The position numbers and the translations under genes are program-made. A stretch of 38,526 nucleotides of DNA, from positions 1 to 38,526 of the IMG/VR virus record IMGVR_UViG_3300042568_000519. The stretch is one strand, 5' to 3'. The notes under the pieces were generated by a model, which was not told the origin of the DNA, searched no databases, and saw only the letters and a program-made list of their open reading frames with translations. This stretch comes from a virus. Shown piece by piece: positions 7,873 to 15,952 of the stretch. The first letter of the stretch is position 1; each line of letters begins with the position of its first letter.

Positions 7873-8237
7873 GCCGCCGGAGCATCGACGACAGTTTCGA
7901 CGGGTGCAACCAAAACCGGCGGCACCGGCACCCACGGCAGCGGAGGAGCGATGACCGGCGGGTTGATCTGGTTCTCGATCTGCGCGGTGACGTTCGCTTC
8001 AATGGAAGTCTTATCGACGCCATTGGCGTAGCACCAGTCCAGCACCTGCTGCTCGGTCAGATCCTCGTAAGGAGTGAACGATCCGGTCGGAGGCGCGAAC
8101 GACGCGCTGCCGTAGCAAGTGCCGCTGTAGGTTTCGTCGGTGCCGTTGCATCGCCAATCGGCGGTAATCACGACATCGGTGAGGGAGCCTTCAGTAGGTT
8201 TGACGAGAAGGCGTTCGATGATCCAGAGGATGGTCAT
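7869..8237 (-). CDS. Tail fibre-adjacent hypothetical protein, 122 aa
   Basis: The N-terminus (MTILWIIERLLVKP), the segment DVVITADWRC and the motif YEDLTEQQVLDWCYANGVDK fit a small family I recall next to phage tail fibre genes. In that family a beta-rich first half precedes a helix with LTEExVLxW and a segment ending in Asn-Pro. The tail is proline-rich (PPLPWVPVPPV). It lies 3 bp after the S74-type fibre. A fibre accessory or assembly role is inferred from position; no activity can be read from the sequence. Confidence 0.6.
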   Translation of the reverse strand: MTILWIIERLLVKPTEGSLTDVVITADWRCNGTDETYSGTCYGSASFAPPTGSFTPYEDLTEQQVLDWCYANGVDKTSIEANVTAQIENQINPPVIAPPLPWVPVPPVLVAPVETVVDAPAA

Positions 8238-8240
8238 AAA

Positions 8241-9641
8241 TTAGCGGGCTTCGAGGGTTTGGACGCGGGCGGTGAGTTCTTGTATGGCTTTCAAGAGCAT
8301 CGGAATCAGGATGCTAGTCTTCACGCTACGAATACCTTCGGCTCCGTCGTATTCCTTATCAGATTGATCGACTAGATTCGGGAACACCAGTTCGACTTCC
8401 TGAGCGATAAAACCGAGTTTGGTTGCAACAGCGGAAGACTCTTCTTTGAGCGAATACTTCACCACGCGCAACTTGAGCAAGTCGGCCAGATAGTTGCGAG
8501 CATCGGAGATGTTCTCCTTCAATCGCAGATCGGAGATGGTGCCGTAAGTTCCAGTGGTATTGTTGAGCGCACCAGCGGACGTAAGCTGCATCCGATACGC
8601 AGAATTCGGATAGGTATTGTTTGCTGAGCTTACAGTGAAATCAAGATTGCCAGCAGCACTTCCATTTGCGGCAAGCTGCCAGTTTCGATTTGAAGCACTT
8701 CCGGTGTTATTAGGAACAATGTTAAAACCGTTTAAGCTGTTAACAAAATTAGAACCAACACCGACATATGCTGTCGTACCAACGTGCAAATTCCCAGTCG
8801 TATCGAGGGTCATTGCTTGGGTGAAGGTGAAGGCGTTGCCTGCCGTTCCTGTTCCAATGCTCCATGTATGGCATCCGACAGTGCTTACGTTAAAGTCGTA
8901 CTTTCCAGTTCCACCTGTGACAACACAGATGTTTTGAGAGCTACTATTGAAAAACGAGTTGAAGAAAAGCTCGCCAGATCCGCTGGTGCCAGTCAACGCA
9001 ATGGCACCGCTGTTAGTGCCACCGATTTGTAGAACGCGCCGGTTTGTTGCCCAAGGGCTAGAAATCGACATTCCTAAGGCCAGCCCCGTGGAGTTCAGGG
9101 TCATGGCGGTGGAGCCGCCGACGGACCAAGTGGAGATGCCGGTGCTGTCGATCAGGTAACGCTCAGATCCATTGGTCGTAAAACCAAGTGCGTAGTTCTT
9201 ACCGGAACCAAATGCGGAGTTGTAAGCCGTGATTGCGGCAGTTGCGCTTGTGGCCTGATCGGCAAACAGGATCTGATTGATATTGCCGGTTGTTGATCCT
9301 CCAGTAGAAAGCCGAAAAATATTGTCCGCAAAATTGGTCTGAACGAATCGACCGGTTCCAACTACATCCAAAGGATATGTCGGAGACGCATTAACAATAC
9401 CCACCCGATCATTCGTCGAATCAACCTTCAACACGTTTGTGTTCACCGTCAGATCGCCGGTGATGGTGGCGGAGGCGAGGGTGGCGGTGCCGCCGGCTCC
9501 CAGGATCTGGTTGCTGGTGATCTTCTTCGTGGTGCCCGATGCAGCCATCGTCGTGTCACTGACATCGACAATGGGAAGGACATCCACCGCGGGATCGACG
9601 GTCGTGATCGCCGTCAGTGCTGTGATCTTTGTATCTGCCAT
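8241..9641 (-). CDS. Tail fibre/spike with C-terminal S74 intramolecular chaperone, 466 aa
   Basis: The N-terminus (ADTKITALTAITTVDPAVDVLPIVD) is the form common to phage fibre proteins that mark a trimeric attachment region. The middle is a Gly/Ser/Thr/Asn-rich beta shaft. The last 100 residues are a peptidase S74 chaperone domain: SDLRLKENI at residues 370-378 holds the conserved Ser370 and Lys375, and GFIAQE follows near residue 410, with a closing coiled coil (LLKAIQELTARVQTLEAR). In known S74 proteins this domain trimerises the fibre and then cuts itself off at the conserved Ser. The mature fibre should therefore end near residue 369. Confidence 0.85.
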   Translation of the reverse strand: MADTKITALTAITTVDPAVDVLPIVDVSDTTMAASGTTKKITSNQILGAGGTATLASATITGDLTVNTNVLKVDSTNDRVGIVNASPTYPLDVVGTGRFVQTNFADNIFRLSTGGSTTGNINQILFADQATSATAAITAYNSAFGSGKNYALGFTTNGSERYLIDSTGISTWSVGGSTAMTLNSTGLALGMSISSPWATNRRVLQIGGTNSGAIALTGTSGSGELFFNSFFNSSSQNICVVTGGTGKYDFNVSTVGCHTWSIGTGTAGNAFTFTQAMTLDTTGNLHVGTTAYVGVGSNFVNSLNGFNIVPNNTGSASNRNWQLAANGSAAGNLDFTVSSANNTYPNSAYRMQLTSAGALNNTTGTYGTISDLRLKENISDARNYLADLLKLRVVKYSLKEESSAVATKLGFIAQEVELVFPNLVDQSDKEYDGAEGIRSVKTSILIPMLLKAIQELTARVQTLEAR

Positions 9642-9647
9642 AAACTG

Positions 9648-9878
9648 TTAGTTAGCTTGAATGATGAGTTTGCCACTGTCCTCTTGGAGTAGGAAATCCC
9701 CATTCTCCAAGTCTAAAGAGTCAAAAGTCCCAAACGTGATGACGATCTTGTCACCATCCTCCAGCAGAACGAAGAAGTCGTCCTCCTGAAGCAGATCCCG
9801 GCGCAGGATAGGCAGATCGCCAGGGGTAACATTACCCCCGCCGTTCGATACCAGTCGTGTGCCGAGAGCGAGTGTCAC
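9648..9878 (-). CDS. Small acidic tail-associated protein, 76 aa
   Basis: The start is GTG at 9878-9876, overlapping the upstream stop as GTGA. The sequence contains a repeated acidic strand pattern (LLQEDDFFVLLEDGDKI, later DFLLQEDSGKLIIQ), suggesting a small beta repeat. It is located between capsid-side small genes and the fibre. No family is recognised with certainty. Confidence 0.55.
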   Translation of the reverse strand: MTLALGTRLVSNGGGNVTPGDLPILRRDLLQEDDFFVLLEDGDKIVITFGTFDSLDLENGDFLLQEDSGKLIIQAN

Positions 9879-10141
9879 GATTGAATCACGCCATTGAATG
9901 CGATCACCTGACCGCTGGAAATCTGGAAGCTCGTGATCGGTCCCGGCAGGGTAATACCAGCAGGGATGGTCGCCGTGGACCAGGATCCGCTGATGTTGCC
10001 ACCGGTGATCGAGCTAAAGGTGGTAGGGGCGATGGTGGTGATGGCCACAAACGGGCCAGTGGTCAGCGTGGTGGCTGTCACCAGTTGAAAGCCGCCCTGT
10101 CCCATCGAATACTCGATGGCCTGATTTGCTACGTCGCTCAT
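9875..10141 (-). CDS. Small Thr/Ser/Gly-rich structural-type protein, 88 aa
   Basis: The start at 10141 overlaps the upstream stop (ATGA), which supports it over a longer frame. The sequence is rich in Thr, Ser, Ile and Gly (for example TTIAPTTFSSITGGNISG), suggesting beta strands as in head decoration or tail proteins. It sits in a run of four overlapping small genes after the capsid gene. Function is unknown. Confidence 0.55.
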   Translation of the reverse strand: MSDVANQAIEYSMGQGGFQLVTATTLTTGPFVAITTIAPTTFSSITGGNISGSWSTATIPAGITLPGPITSFQISSGQVIAFNGVIQS

Positions 10142-10392
10142 ATATCCCAGATCTTCCGGATTTGATTCTTGGTGAAAGTGCTCTCGAAGCGGGAACCCTG
10201 ACGGTCTTCCATCCGGCTGAATCCCTTCTTCACGTTGTCCTTGAGTTCGGTCTCGCGAGCAAAGCCGGTGACCCCGAAGCGGGCCACCGGTTGTCGCATC
10301 CACCGCTTCCCATCAAGGACAACAGAGTCGGTACCCATCGGAGCGATATGCTCGATGGACTTGCCATTGTTCTCGAAGGTGTAGATCGGCAT
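10138..10392 (-). CDS. Small head-module protein, 84 aa
   Basis: The N-terminus MPIYTFENNGKSIEHIAPMG resembles in outline the FmdB-type zinc-ribbon start (MPIYxFxC) but has no cysteines, so zinc binding is excluded. Later residues are basic (KDNVKKGFSRMEDRQ). It starts at 10392, one base after the end of the preceding gene, and overlaps the next gene by ATGA. Function is unknown. Confidence 0.55.
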   Translation of the reverse strand: MPIYTFENNGKSIEHIAPMGTDSVVLDGKRWMRQPVARFGVTGFARETELKDNVKKGFSRMEDRQGSRFESTFTKNQIRKIWDI

Positions 10393-10393
10393 A

Positions 10394-10666
10394 TCAGGAA
10401 CCCATTTCGCTGTCGTACTCCTCAACCATCTCCCGCATACCCTTCTCGTCCATCGGCTCCTTGGAGGCCATGGCCTTCTCGCTCTTGTTCTCGTACTCAG
10501 CGGGCATGCCGTTGACGCTGCGGATCTCGATATAGGCTTCGCCGTTTTCGAGCTTCTTGAGGACACCGCGAACATCGTCCAAAACCACTTCATCACCGAC
10601 CTCGGGCATGGCCTGTTGGCCATCCTCCATGTCAGTGGAAAGGGCTTCGAGCGGAATAGAAATCAT
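10394..10666 (-). CDS. Capsid-linked acidic small protein, 90 aa
   Basis: The start at 10666 (MISIPLEALS) is preferred because an in-frame upstream extension would be encoded by the terminator hairpin at 10713-10745. The protein has a short beta domain (VGDEVVLDDVRGVLKKLE, then AYIEIRSVNG) and a charged helical tail (EKAMASKEPMDEKGM). I recall similar proteins downstream of phage capsid genes. Function is unknown. Confidence 0.6.
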   Translation of the reverse strand: MISIPLEALSTDMEDGQQAMPEVGDEVVLDDVRGVLKKLENGEAYIEIRSVNGMPAEYENKSEKAMASKEPMDEKGMREMVEEYDSEMGS

Positions 10667-10712
10667 GGGTGCATTGTTGTCAGCCTCATCGCATCCGCAA
10701 GCGGAATGAGAA

Positions 10713-10745
10713 GAGGGGGCACCACCTTTACGATGATGCCCCCTC
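10713..10745 (-). terminator. Terminator hairpin after the major capsid gene
   Basis: The arms 10713-10726 and 10732-10745 form a 14-bp stem on the minus-strand transcript, including two G-U pairs, with a 5-base loop. The next minus-strand bases are only moderately U-rich (UUCU). It lies 46 bp after the capsid stop codon. Partial termination here would keep capsid mRNA in excess over tail mRNA. Confidence 0.65.
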
Positions 10746-10790
10746 GGGCTAACGGCAATCACCATGATGGTGGCCGTCTTGGGTCGCATA

Positions 10791-11942
10791 TTACAGCGTG
10801 GTCGAGGTCTTGGTCCGATGGACGAGGTACCACACCGGGTTACCGGTGGAACCGGTGTTACCAGCGGCCAGACGCAGAGCGGCGAAGTACAGCTTCACAC
10901 CAACGGTGACGAGCTGGTTCAACGGATCCGACTTGTCGGGGGTGTCGGTGATCACGATGCGCGGGGACAACGGATCATCACCGGTCAGAGCAGGGATACC
11001 GAACGACTCGTTACCGAAGAAGAACGAGGCGATGATGTCCTTGCTGACGGCCAGACCGCCACCGGCGGAGGTCGCTTGATAAACGAACTCATCGGCAGCA
11101 GTGCCGGAGCCGGTGCTGACGAACGAGTTGGTCTGGGTGACCACGCGGCAACCGTAGATGGAACCAACCTCGCCCTTGTAGAACGGCTGGCCCTTGTTGC
11201 CGTAGTTGGAGGCGTTCAACCAGTCAGCATCGCGCATCAGGTCGCGGGTCACACGGGGGTCGGTGGCCAGGACGTAGCCGCCGTTGATCAGCGGGGCGCG
11301 GTTGCGCTTCAGGCGGGTCATGGAATCGAGGACAGCCGAAGCGGTCATCGTGGTGTTGGCCGCGGTGGTGTCGCTGTTCAGCGCAGAGAAGCTCTGCGTG
11401 GTCAGGGTGGCGGGGTTACCGTACACCTTCACGCCTCCGGAGCTGGCCACAGTGTTCACGGCATCCGAGTTGTCGAACGTACCACCACCCTCGGCGGCGG
11501 AACCGATGGAGGAACCGCTGGCGGTGAGGTTGGAGCCGATCAGGGTGTTGCGGATCACCGAGTCAACCCAGAGGGCCATGTCCAGACCGGAGGTCTTGGT
11601 GGCCTGCTGGAGCGAGTTGAACAGGTCGGTGGCGCGGAGGATGTCGGTCAAACCGATCACCTGACCGTACTGAGCCAGCGACTTGCTCAGGCTGTTGAGG
11701 GCCAGAGCGCGGTAGTTGGAGGAGCTGATAGCCGTACCCTCAGAGCTGATGGTCTGAACACTGCCAATGCTCGGAGGTCCGAAACGGAACATCGAGATGG
11801 CCTTGTTACCATTGTTCTTGGGGATCGGGGCCTTCATAGAGAACTGATCGAGGATCGTCTCCTGCTGGACGATCGAGAGCAGCTCCTTGCTGAAGTAGTT
11901 CTGGAACTGGTTGGTGAGCGTGGTTGAAGTAGTAACTGGCAT
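10791..11942 (-). CDS. Major capsid protein, N4-gp56-like family, 383 aa
   Basis: The N-terminal pattern TLTNQFQNYFSKELLSI, then LDQFSMKAPIPKNNGNKAISMFRF and SLSKSLAQYGQVIGLTDIL, is characteristic of the N4-gp56 capsid family, an HK97-fold group. Length (383) is in the family range. It follows the scaffold gene by 21 bp and precedes a strong hairpin, as is usual for the most abundant virion protein. The start has no Shine-Dalgarno motif; the leader is A/C-rich (AACAACCACAACTCAAAT). Confidence 0.85.
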   Translation of the reverse strand: MPVTTSTTLTNQFQNYFSKELLSIVQQETILDQFSMKAPIPKNNGNKAISMFRFGPPSIGSVQTISSEGTAISSSNYRALALNSLSKSLAQYGQVIGLTDILRATDLFNSLQQATKTSGLDMALWVDSVIRNTLIGSNLTASGSSIGSAAEGGGTFDNSDAVNTVASSGGVKVYGNPATLTTQSFSALNSDTTAANTTMTASAVLDSMTRLKRNRAPLINGGYVLATDPRVTRDLMRDADWLNASNYGNKGQPFYKGEVGSIYGCRVVTQTNSFVSTGSGTAADEFVYQATSAGGGLAVSKDIIASFFFGNESFGIPALTGDDPLSPRIVITDTPDKSDPLNQLVTVGVKLYFAALRLAAGNTGSTGNPVWYLVHRTKTSTTL

Positions 11943-11963
11943 ATTTGAGTTGTGGTTGTTCTA

Positions 11964-12917
11964 TCAGTTTTCGTCCCGGTCGAACGCCCTCGACGCTTTC
12001 AACAGCGCCTCCCTCTGCTCCTTGAGAGACAGCTTCGAGAAATCTTTCTCCTCAGCCTTGAGTTGTCCTGCCGGCACGCTTTTACCAATAGCGGTCTTCT
12101 GCTGGAGCTTATTGAGTTGTTCCTTCAGAGCCTTGTTCTCGGCCTCGATCGACTGAGCTTTTCCCGCAGTGTCCTGGAGCTTCATCAATTCCACCGCATG
12201 GACAAGTCCATCGGGCATTGATGTCAGCATCGGCACCTTCTGGAGCAGTTCGACAGTACGTTTGTACTCGGGGCTGTTCTGATCCTTCAGCCAAGTCTCC
12301 TTCTCGGACAACCGTGCATACGAATCAGACCATGCCTTTGCGAACTTCTCCTGCTGTACCTTCTGCTGTCGCTCCGTAGCAGCTTTTCGGACTCCGTCAG
12401 CCTTGGATCGCGCTGCCTTGGCCAACTGAGAATCGCCATCAGCATCAAACTCCTTGGCCGCAGCCTCGTAGTCCTCCGCCGTGTAGCCCTTCTCATCTCG
12501 GAAGGAACTGGTCTCAGCAGCCTTGGATTGCTCCCGCTGCTTGCCCCACTCCTCCCTTTCCCGCCTCACCGCTTCGCGCTCAGCCTTGAGGGCCTCCTTC
12601 TCAGCGTTGATTTGCTCCCAGGTCTTCGCCTTTCGGTTCTGTTCCTGGGCGAATTTGCTGCTCTTATCCTTCTCCGTCTTCTGCTCGGTCTTCTTCTCGG
12701 CCTTTGCTTCTGGCTCTGATCGGCTAGTGCCTACTTCCTGCTCGCCACCATCGACCTCTTTACCGGCACTCCCCGCATCGGAGGAATCTTGCTCAGCAGG
12801 AGCCGTCTCATTGTTATTGGGAGACTGCTCCTTGGGCTGGCTGTCGATATCGACACCGGCATCGTAGTCATTGGCCAAAGCGAGCATCGCATCGGCACTC
12901 AGTGTATCATCTGGCAT
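11964..12917 (-). CDS. Scaffolding protein candidate, 317 aa
   Basis: The protein is highly charged and helical. Residues 20-95 are Glu/Ser/Lys-rich (for example EAKAEKKTEQKTEKDK), a long coiled coil follows (INAEKEALKAEREAVRREREE), and another Gln/Lys-rich coil lies near residue 270. No catalytic motif is visible. Position between the portal block and the capsid gene, size and composition are typical of podophage scaffolds that guide capsid assembly and then leave. Confidence 0.75.
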   Translation of the reverse strand: MPDDTLSADAMLALANDYDAGVDIDSQPKEQSPNNNETAPAEQDSSDAGSAGKEVDGGEQEVGTSRSEPEAKAEKKTEQKTEKDKSSKFAQEQNRKAKTWEQINAEKEALKAEREAVRREREEWGKQREQSKAAETSSFRDEKGYTAEDYEAAAKEFDADGDSQLAKAARSKADGVRKAATERQQKVQQEKFAKAWSDSYARLSEKETWLKDQNSPEYKRTVELLQKVPMLTSMPDGLVHAVELMKLQDTAGKAQSIEAENKALKEQLNKLQQKTAIGKSVPAGQLKAEEKDFSKLSLKEQREALLKASRAFDRDEN

Positions 12918-12972
12918 ATTGTGCTTTTACTCGTTTGCTGGTCCGCACAGACCGGCAACCGCAACTTTGATC

Positions 12973-13296
12973 CTATGTGTTCGTGGCAGAATCCGGATCA
13001 TCCTCCTGCCCCGTAATTGATTCTTGGTCGGCCATCATCTCGATGACCTTCACAAGACTGGCCTGACCCATTGCAAAACCTGATGAGTATTGCAAATGGT
13101 TTCGGTCAGTTATGGCTGAAGCGTTCTGCATGAGAACGGTATTCAGCAAAGCGTCCTTGAAGCGTTTCCCGCTATCGCTCTTGAAGAAGTTGCTCAGTGC
13201 ATTGGCGTCTTCCTTGCGCCATGGTAGCGGGTTTACCCAGCACTGATGTCGGCCAAAGGTCCAAGCAGCGCGGACTCGTGCGATGATGGAGATCAT
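12973..13296 (-). CDS. Head-module hypothetical protein, 107 aa
   Basis: The central part (LPWRKEDANALSNFFKSDSGKRFKDALLN) matches a pattern I recall from small phage proteins near portal genes, with an acidic tail (GQEDDPDSATNT). It follows the Lys-rich 52-residue gene by 2 bp. It may be a decoration or assembly factor; function is unknown. Confidence 0.6.
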   Translation of the reverse strand: MISIIARVRAAWTFGRHQCWVNPLPWRKEDANALSNFFKSDSGKRFKDALLNTVLMQNASAITDRNHLQYSSGFAMGQASLVKVIEMMADQESITGQEDDPDSATNT

Positions 13297-13298
13297 GG

Positions 13299-13457
13299 TT
13301 ACTTTGCGGCCTTCTTCCGACCTGCGGCCTGACGGCGCATGAACTCCGCGGCACCGAGCTTCTTGCGACCGATGTAGGCAGCAAGTGCGCGGGGATCATC
13401 GGCACCCTCTTTCTTGAGTTCGGTGGCGAGCTTACTGAACTTGGATTTCTTCTTCAT
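13299..13457 (-). CDS. Small basic protein, 52 aa
   Basis: The frame runs from ATG at 13457 to TAA at 13301-13299. The sequence is basic, beginning MKKKSKFSKLATELKKEG and containing DPRALAAYIGRKKLG. I recall this DPxALAAYIGRKKxG pattern from many small phage genes in head modules. It is probably DNA- or capsid-associated. No ribosome site is visible upstream (CCAAT precedes ATG). Confidence 0.7.
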   Translation of the reverse strand: MKKKSKFSKLATELKKEGADDPRALAAYIGRKKLGAAEFMRRQAAGRKKAAK

Positions 13458-13469
13458 ATTGGAAATGGG

Positions 13470-13715
13470 TCACCACGCTTTGCAGCTCCAATGCCGCGGC
13501 GTGGTCTTGTCCGTGGCCGTATCGCAGTTATGCCGTGCGCGGAAGTTTTTCCGGCGCTCCGGATCATCCCGCTTGATCTCCATATTCGGATCGCCGAAGC
13601 GGACCTTGATCACGGTACCCTTGGGATTGCGAACGTACACCGCACTCTTTTTCCGTTCGCCAGATGTATAGAAGGGCTTGTTGAGCGTAACCTTCTTGCC
13701 TTGGTATTCAGCCAT
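13470..13715 (-). CDS. Small head-module protein with FRARHNCD and WSCKAW motifs, 81 aa
   Basis: The C-terminal half contains RFGDPNMEIKRDDPERRKNF, then FRARHNCD, then TPRHWSCKAW. I recall this motif set as a small conserved domain in head-morphogenesis regions of various phages, but cannot name it securely. Two Cys and two His could bind metal. The start at 13715 is preferred over an upstream extension that would run into the preceding gene. Confidence 0.65.
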   Translation of the reverse strand: MAEYQGKKVTLNKPFYTSGERKKSAVYVRNPKGTVIKVRFGDPNMEIKRDDPERRKNFRARHNCDTATDKTTPRHWSCKAW

Positions 13716-13716
13716 A

Positions 13717-14043
13717 TCAGCCCTCTCCAAAGATTGGTGATTCCTGAATCTCCTTAAGATCGGACACCGGTTTCTTCCGCTGGAATCGAACCTTCGGCGG
13801 AACACCCTCCTCGAGCGCCTGCAATCCTCCCGGCTCTATCTCCCGCGGTGTGGCCGGTGCGACGCTGCATTGGACGACGGTTCCCTCGGTGAGTGGTATC
13901 ATAATCTTTTTATTCTCGAACTCTCCGCACCAGTCATTGGCATTGAGAGTTGGCCAACAACTCGGTCTCCCCGCGGGCGGGAACCTGCGGCAGGTCCCGT
14001 CCACACAATAGAACCGACAATCCTTACATGTCACGGTGATCAT
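13717..14043 (-). CDS. Cysteine-rich small protein, 108 aa
   Basis: The N-terminal 40 residues have six Cys in the pattern TCKDCRFYC...GTCRRFPP...CWPTLNANDWCGEF, typical of a small metal- or Fe-S-binding fold found in many bacterial and phage proteins. The remainder is polar. It lies directly after the portal (TAAGGATCATG junction, whose AAGGA can serve as ribosome site). Function is unknown. Confidence 0.7.
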   Translation of the reverse strand: MITVTCKDCRFYCVDGTCRRFPPAGRPSCWPTLNANDWCGEFENKKIMIPLTEGTVVQCSVAPATPREIEPGGLQALEEGVPPKVRFQRKKPVSDLKEIQESPIFGEG

Positions 14044-14048
14044 GATCC

Positions 14049-15935
14049 TTACATCACGGGAGCCTCAGCGACCGGAGCGGGGGGTTGCGGAGCCGCTTCT
14101 GCGGCGAGCAATCCCGTGCTCTCGAAGAACTTCTGGATCTCCTTCCGCAGCTTCCGCGCCTCGTTCGTAGCCACCTGCTCGTAGCCCTGGAGCAGGCTAT
14201 CGATCCGCATCATGAACGCGTTCTGGCTCACCGGACTCAGTTGCTGCCCCTGCTGAATCGCACCATTCAGGTACTGCATCAGCACCCCGATCCGACCCGC
14301 ATAATTCTGACCCGGCTTGGCCGGCACCGGGATACCCACGAGTAGGGTGGGGATCGTCTTGGTCTCGTCCTCCAGCTCGTCCGCCGCCTTCTGGCCCGGA
14401 TCCCGGAGCAGCCGCTTCACCAGACTCGGGTCGTCCAACTCCATGATGCTCTTGTCCAGTTCCACCTGATCCACCCACGGGCTGTTCATGAACAACTGCT
14501 TCCGATTGATGGCCTGCTGGATCATCATCTGCCGGCTCACCATGTCCATTCCACCCTTCGGCTCCAGCTCGTACTGATCGTGCAGCGCCTTCGGATCCGC
14601 CTCCAACGAGTCCTCCGCGAAGCGGTACCGCAGGCTCTTGGAATCATACTGCACATACAAGCCCCACGCCTGCCGGTACAATTTGCCCAGTGCCATGCGG
14701 AACAGCCGAGCCCGGAGATCCCCGCTCTGCATGGCCTGAGCGTTGATGCTCTGGATCTCGGTCGCGGTCCTCCGGTCACTTCCACCGCTCATCACACTGC
14801 CCATCGCGTAATCCGGGCTCCCGATCCGGTTCTCCGCCACGGCCCGTGTCTGGTTTAGCTCCTGATCAAAGCTCACCGGCGGCTGCGGCATCTGCACCGG
14901 AGCCACGCCATACGGGAGGATCTGACCCGGCTGGAACCGCAGGTTGATGCTGTTCGGAAGCTCCCGCTCCGCCCGAAAGAGTGGGCGGTTGTACAGCGTC
15001 ATCGCATCATGCTTGTGGTTCCACATCGAGGTCATGGACAGCTCGAACGGAGCCAGGATCTCGCACACTCCCCGCGGGCTGAACCATCCCTTGTCCTTGA
15101 TCTCGTAGGGGAAATCGATGAATGGCAGTTGGCCATGGTCATACGGGAGCTCCATGGGATCCCGCAGATCCAGATCCACCGCCGCGGGGCTATACAGATA
15201 CACCTCCCACACCCCGTCATCCCGCTTCCGGTACACCTCCCAGACAATCACACCATCCGTGTTGTTGGTGTACGTGATACCCTCGCGCAACTGCTTCGCA
15301 TCGTCCTCGGTCGCAGCCCCCGGAATATTGTCATCCTGCTGCGGGTTACCCCGGATCTTCTCGATCGTTTTGGAGTCCGACTTCCACCCAAACTGGCCAG
15401 CCATCCGCTTGTACGCTGGCACACTCATCGGCATCACATGCACCGCCCAGTCCGCATCCTGCAAATCCGTGGTATACGCCGGCACCACAAAATACATCGG
15501 GTCCACCGCCTCAAACCCCACCCGCTTATCACCCGGATTCCAGAAGCACTTCATCACCCCGCGCCCGCTCATCAGCGTGTAATCCACCCAGGATAGGACC
15601 TCGTCAGTAAAGTTGGTCTTCTCCCGGATCTTATAATTGAACCAGTCCTCCGCCACCTTCGTGTACGCGTTCAACTGCTGGCGCATCGGCACAAAGCTGG
15701 CCACCACATCCATCCCCAGCGCCTGCTGGAGAAATAGCGGCTTCAGCTTCTCGATCGCGGTATCGATCAGCGGCCAATGCAGATCCGCGGCCTTGGGCCA
15801 GGGCTTGTTCGTCCGGCGAAGACCATGATGGCGCAACTCATACCACCTCGTCTGCCGCAGCTCCCACGGGCTCCGCTGGCCCACGGCCTCAACAATCTGC
15901 CCCTGCAACGCATTCCGCTGTTTATCGCTCATCAT
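14049..15935 (-). CDS. Portal protein, 628 aa
   Basis: The chain shows the portal pattern: helical N-terminus with ELRHHGLRRTNKPWPKAADLHW, a clip/stem region with DEVLSWVDYTLMSGRGVMK, FEAVDPMYFVVP, and a C-terminal Gln-rich barrel region (QQGQQLSPVSQN). It lies between TerL and small head genes. The start at 15935 is chosen because GAGGGGAGGA lies 5 bases upstream; a longer in-frame start at 15971 would overlap TerL. Twelve copies would form the DNA channel at one vertex. A C-terminal AAPQPPAPVAEAP tail is disordered. Confidence 0.85.
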   Translation of the reverse strand: MMSDKQRNALQGQIVEAVGQRSPWELRQTRWYELRHHGLRRTNKPWPKAADLHWPLIDTAIEKLKPLFLQQALGMDVVASFVPMRQQLNAYTKVAEDWFNYKIREKTNFTDEVLSWVDYTLMSGRGVMKCFWNPGDKRVGFEAVDPMYFVVPAYTTDLQDADWAVHVMPMSVPAYKRMAGQFGWKSDSKTIEKIRGNPQQDDNIPGAATEDDAKQLREGITYTNNTDGVIVWEVYRKRDDGVWEVYLYSPAAVDLDLRDPMELPYDHGQLPFIDFPYEIKDKGWFSPRGVCEILAPFELSMTSMWNHKHDAMTLYNRPLFRAERELPNSINLRFQPGQILPYGVAPVQMPQPPVSFDQELNQTRAVAENRIGSPDYAMGSVMSGGSDRRTATEIQSINAQAMQSGDLRARLFRMALGKLYRQAWGLYVQYDSKSLRYRFAEDSLEADPKALHDQYELEPKGGMDMVSRQMMIQQAINRKQLFMNSPWVDQVELDKSIMELDDPSLVKRLLRDPGQKAADELEDETKTIPTLLVGIPVPAKPGQNYAGRIGVLMQYLNGAIQQGQQLSPVSQNAFMMRIDSLLQGYEQVATNEARKLRKEIQKFFESTGLLAAEAAPQPPAPVAEAPVM

Positions 15936-15952
15936 AAATGTCCTCCCCTCCT

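Noticed and set aside
10667-10789. N-terminal extension of the 90-aa protein
   Set aside because: It is encoded by the capsid terminator hairpin and has no ribosome site.
10764-11927. Long plus-strand ORF (387 aa) opposite the capsid gene
   Set aside because: It mirrors the capsid codon pattern on the other strand, is Gly/Val/Arg-rich without domain signs, and has no ribosome site; the capsid frame is clearly the real one.
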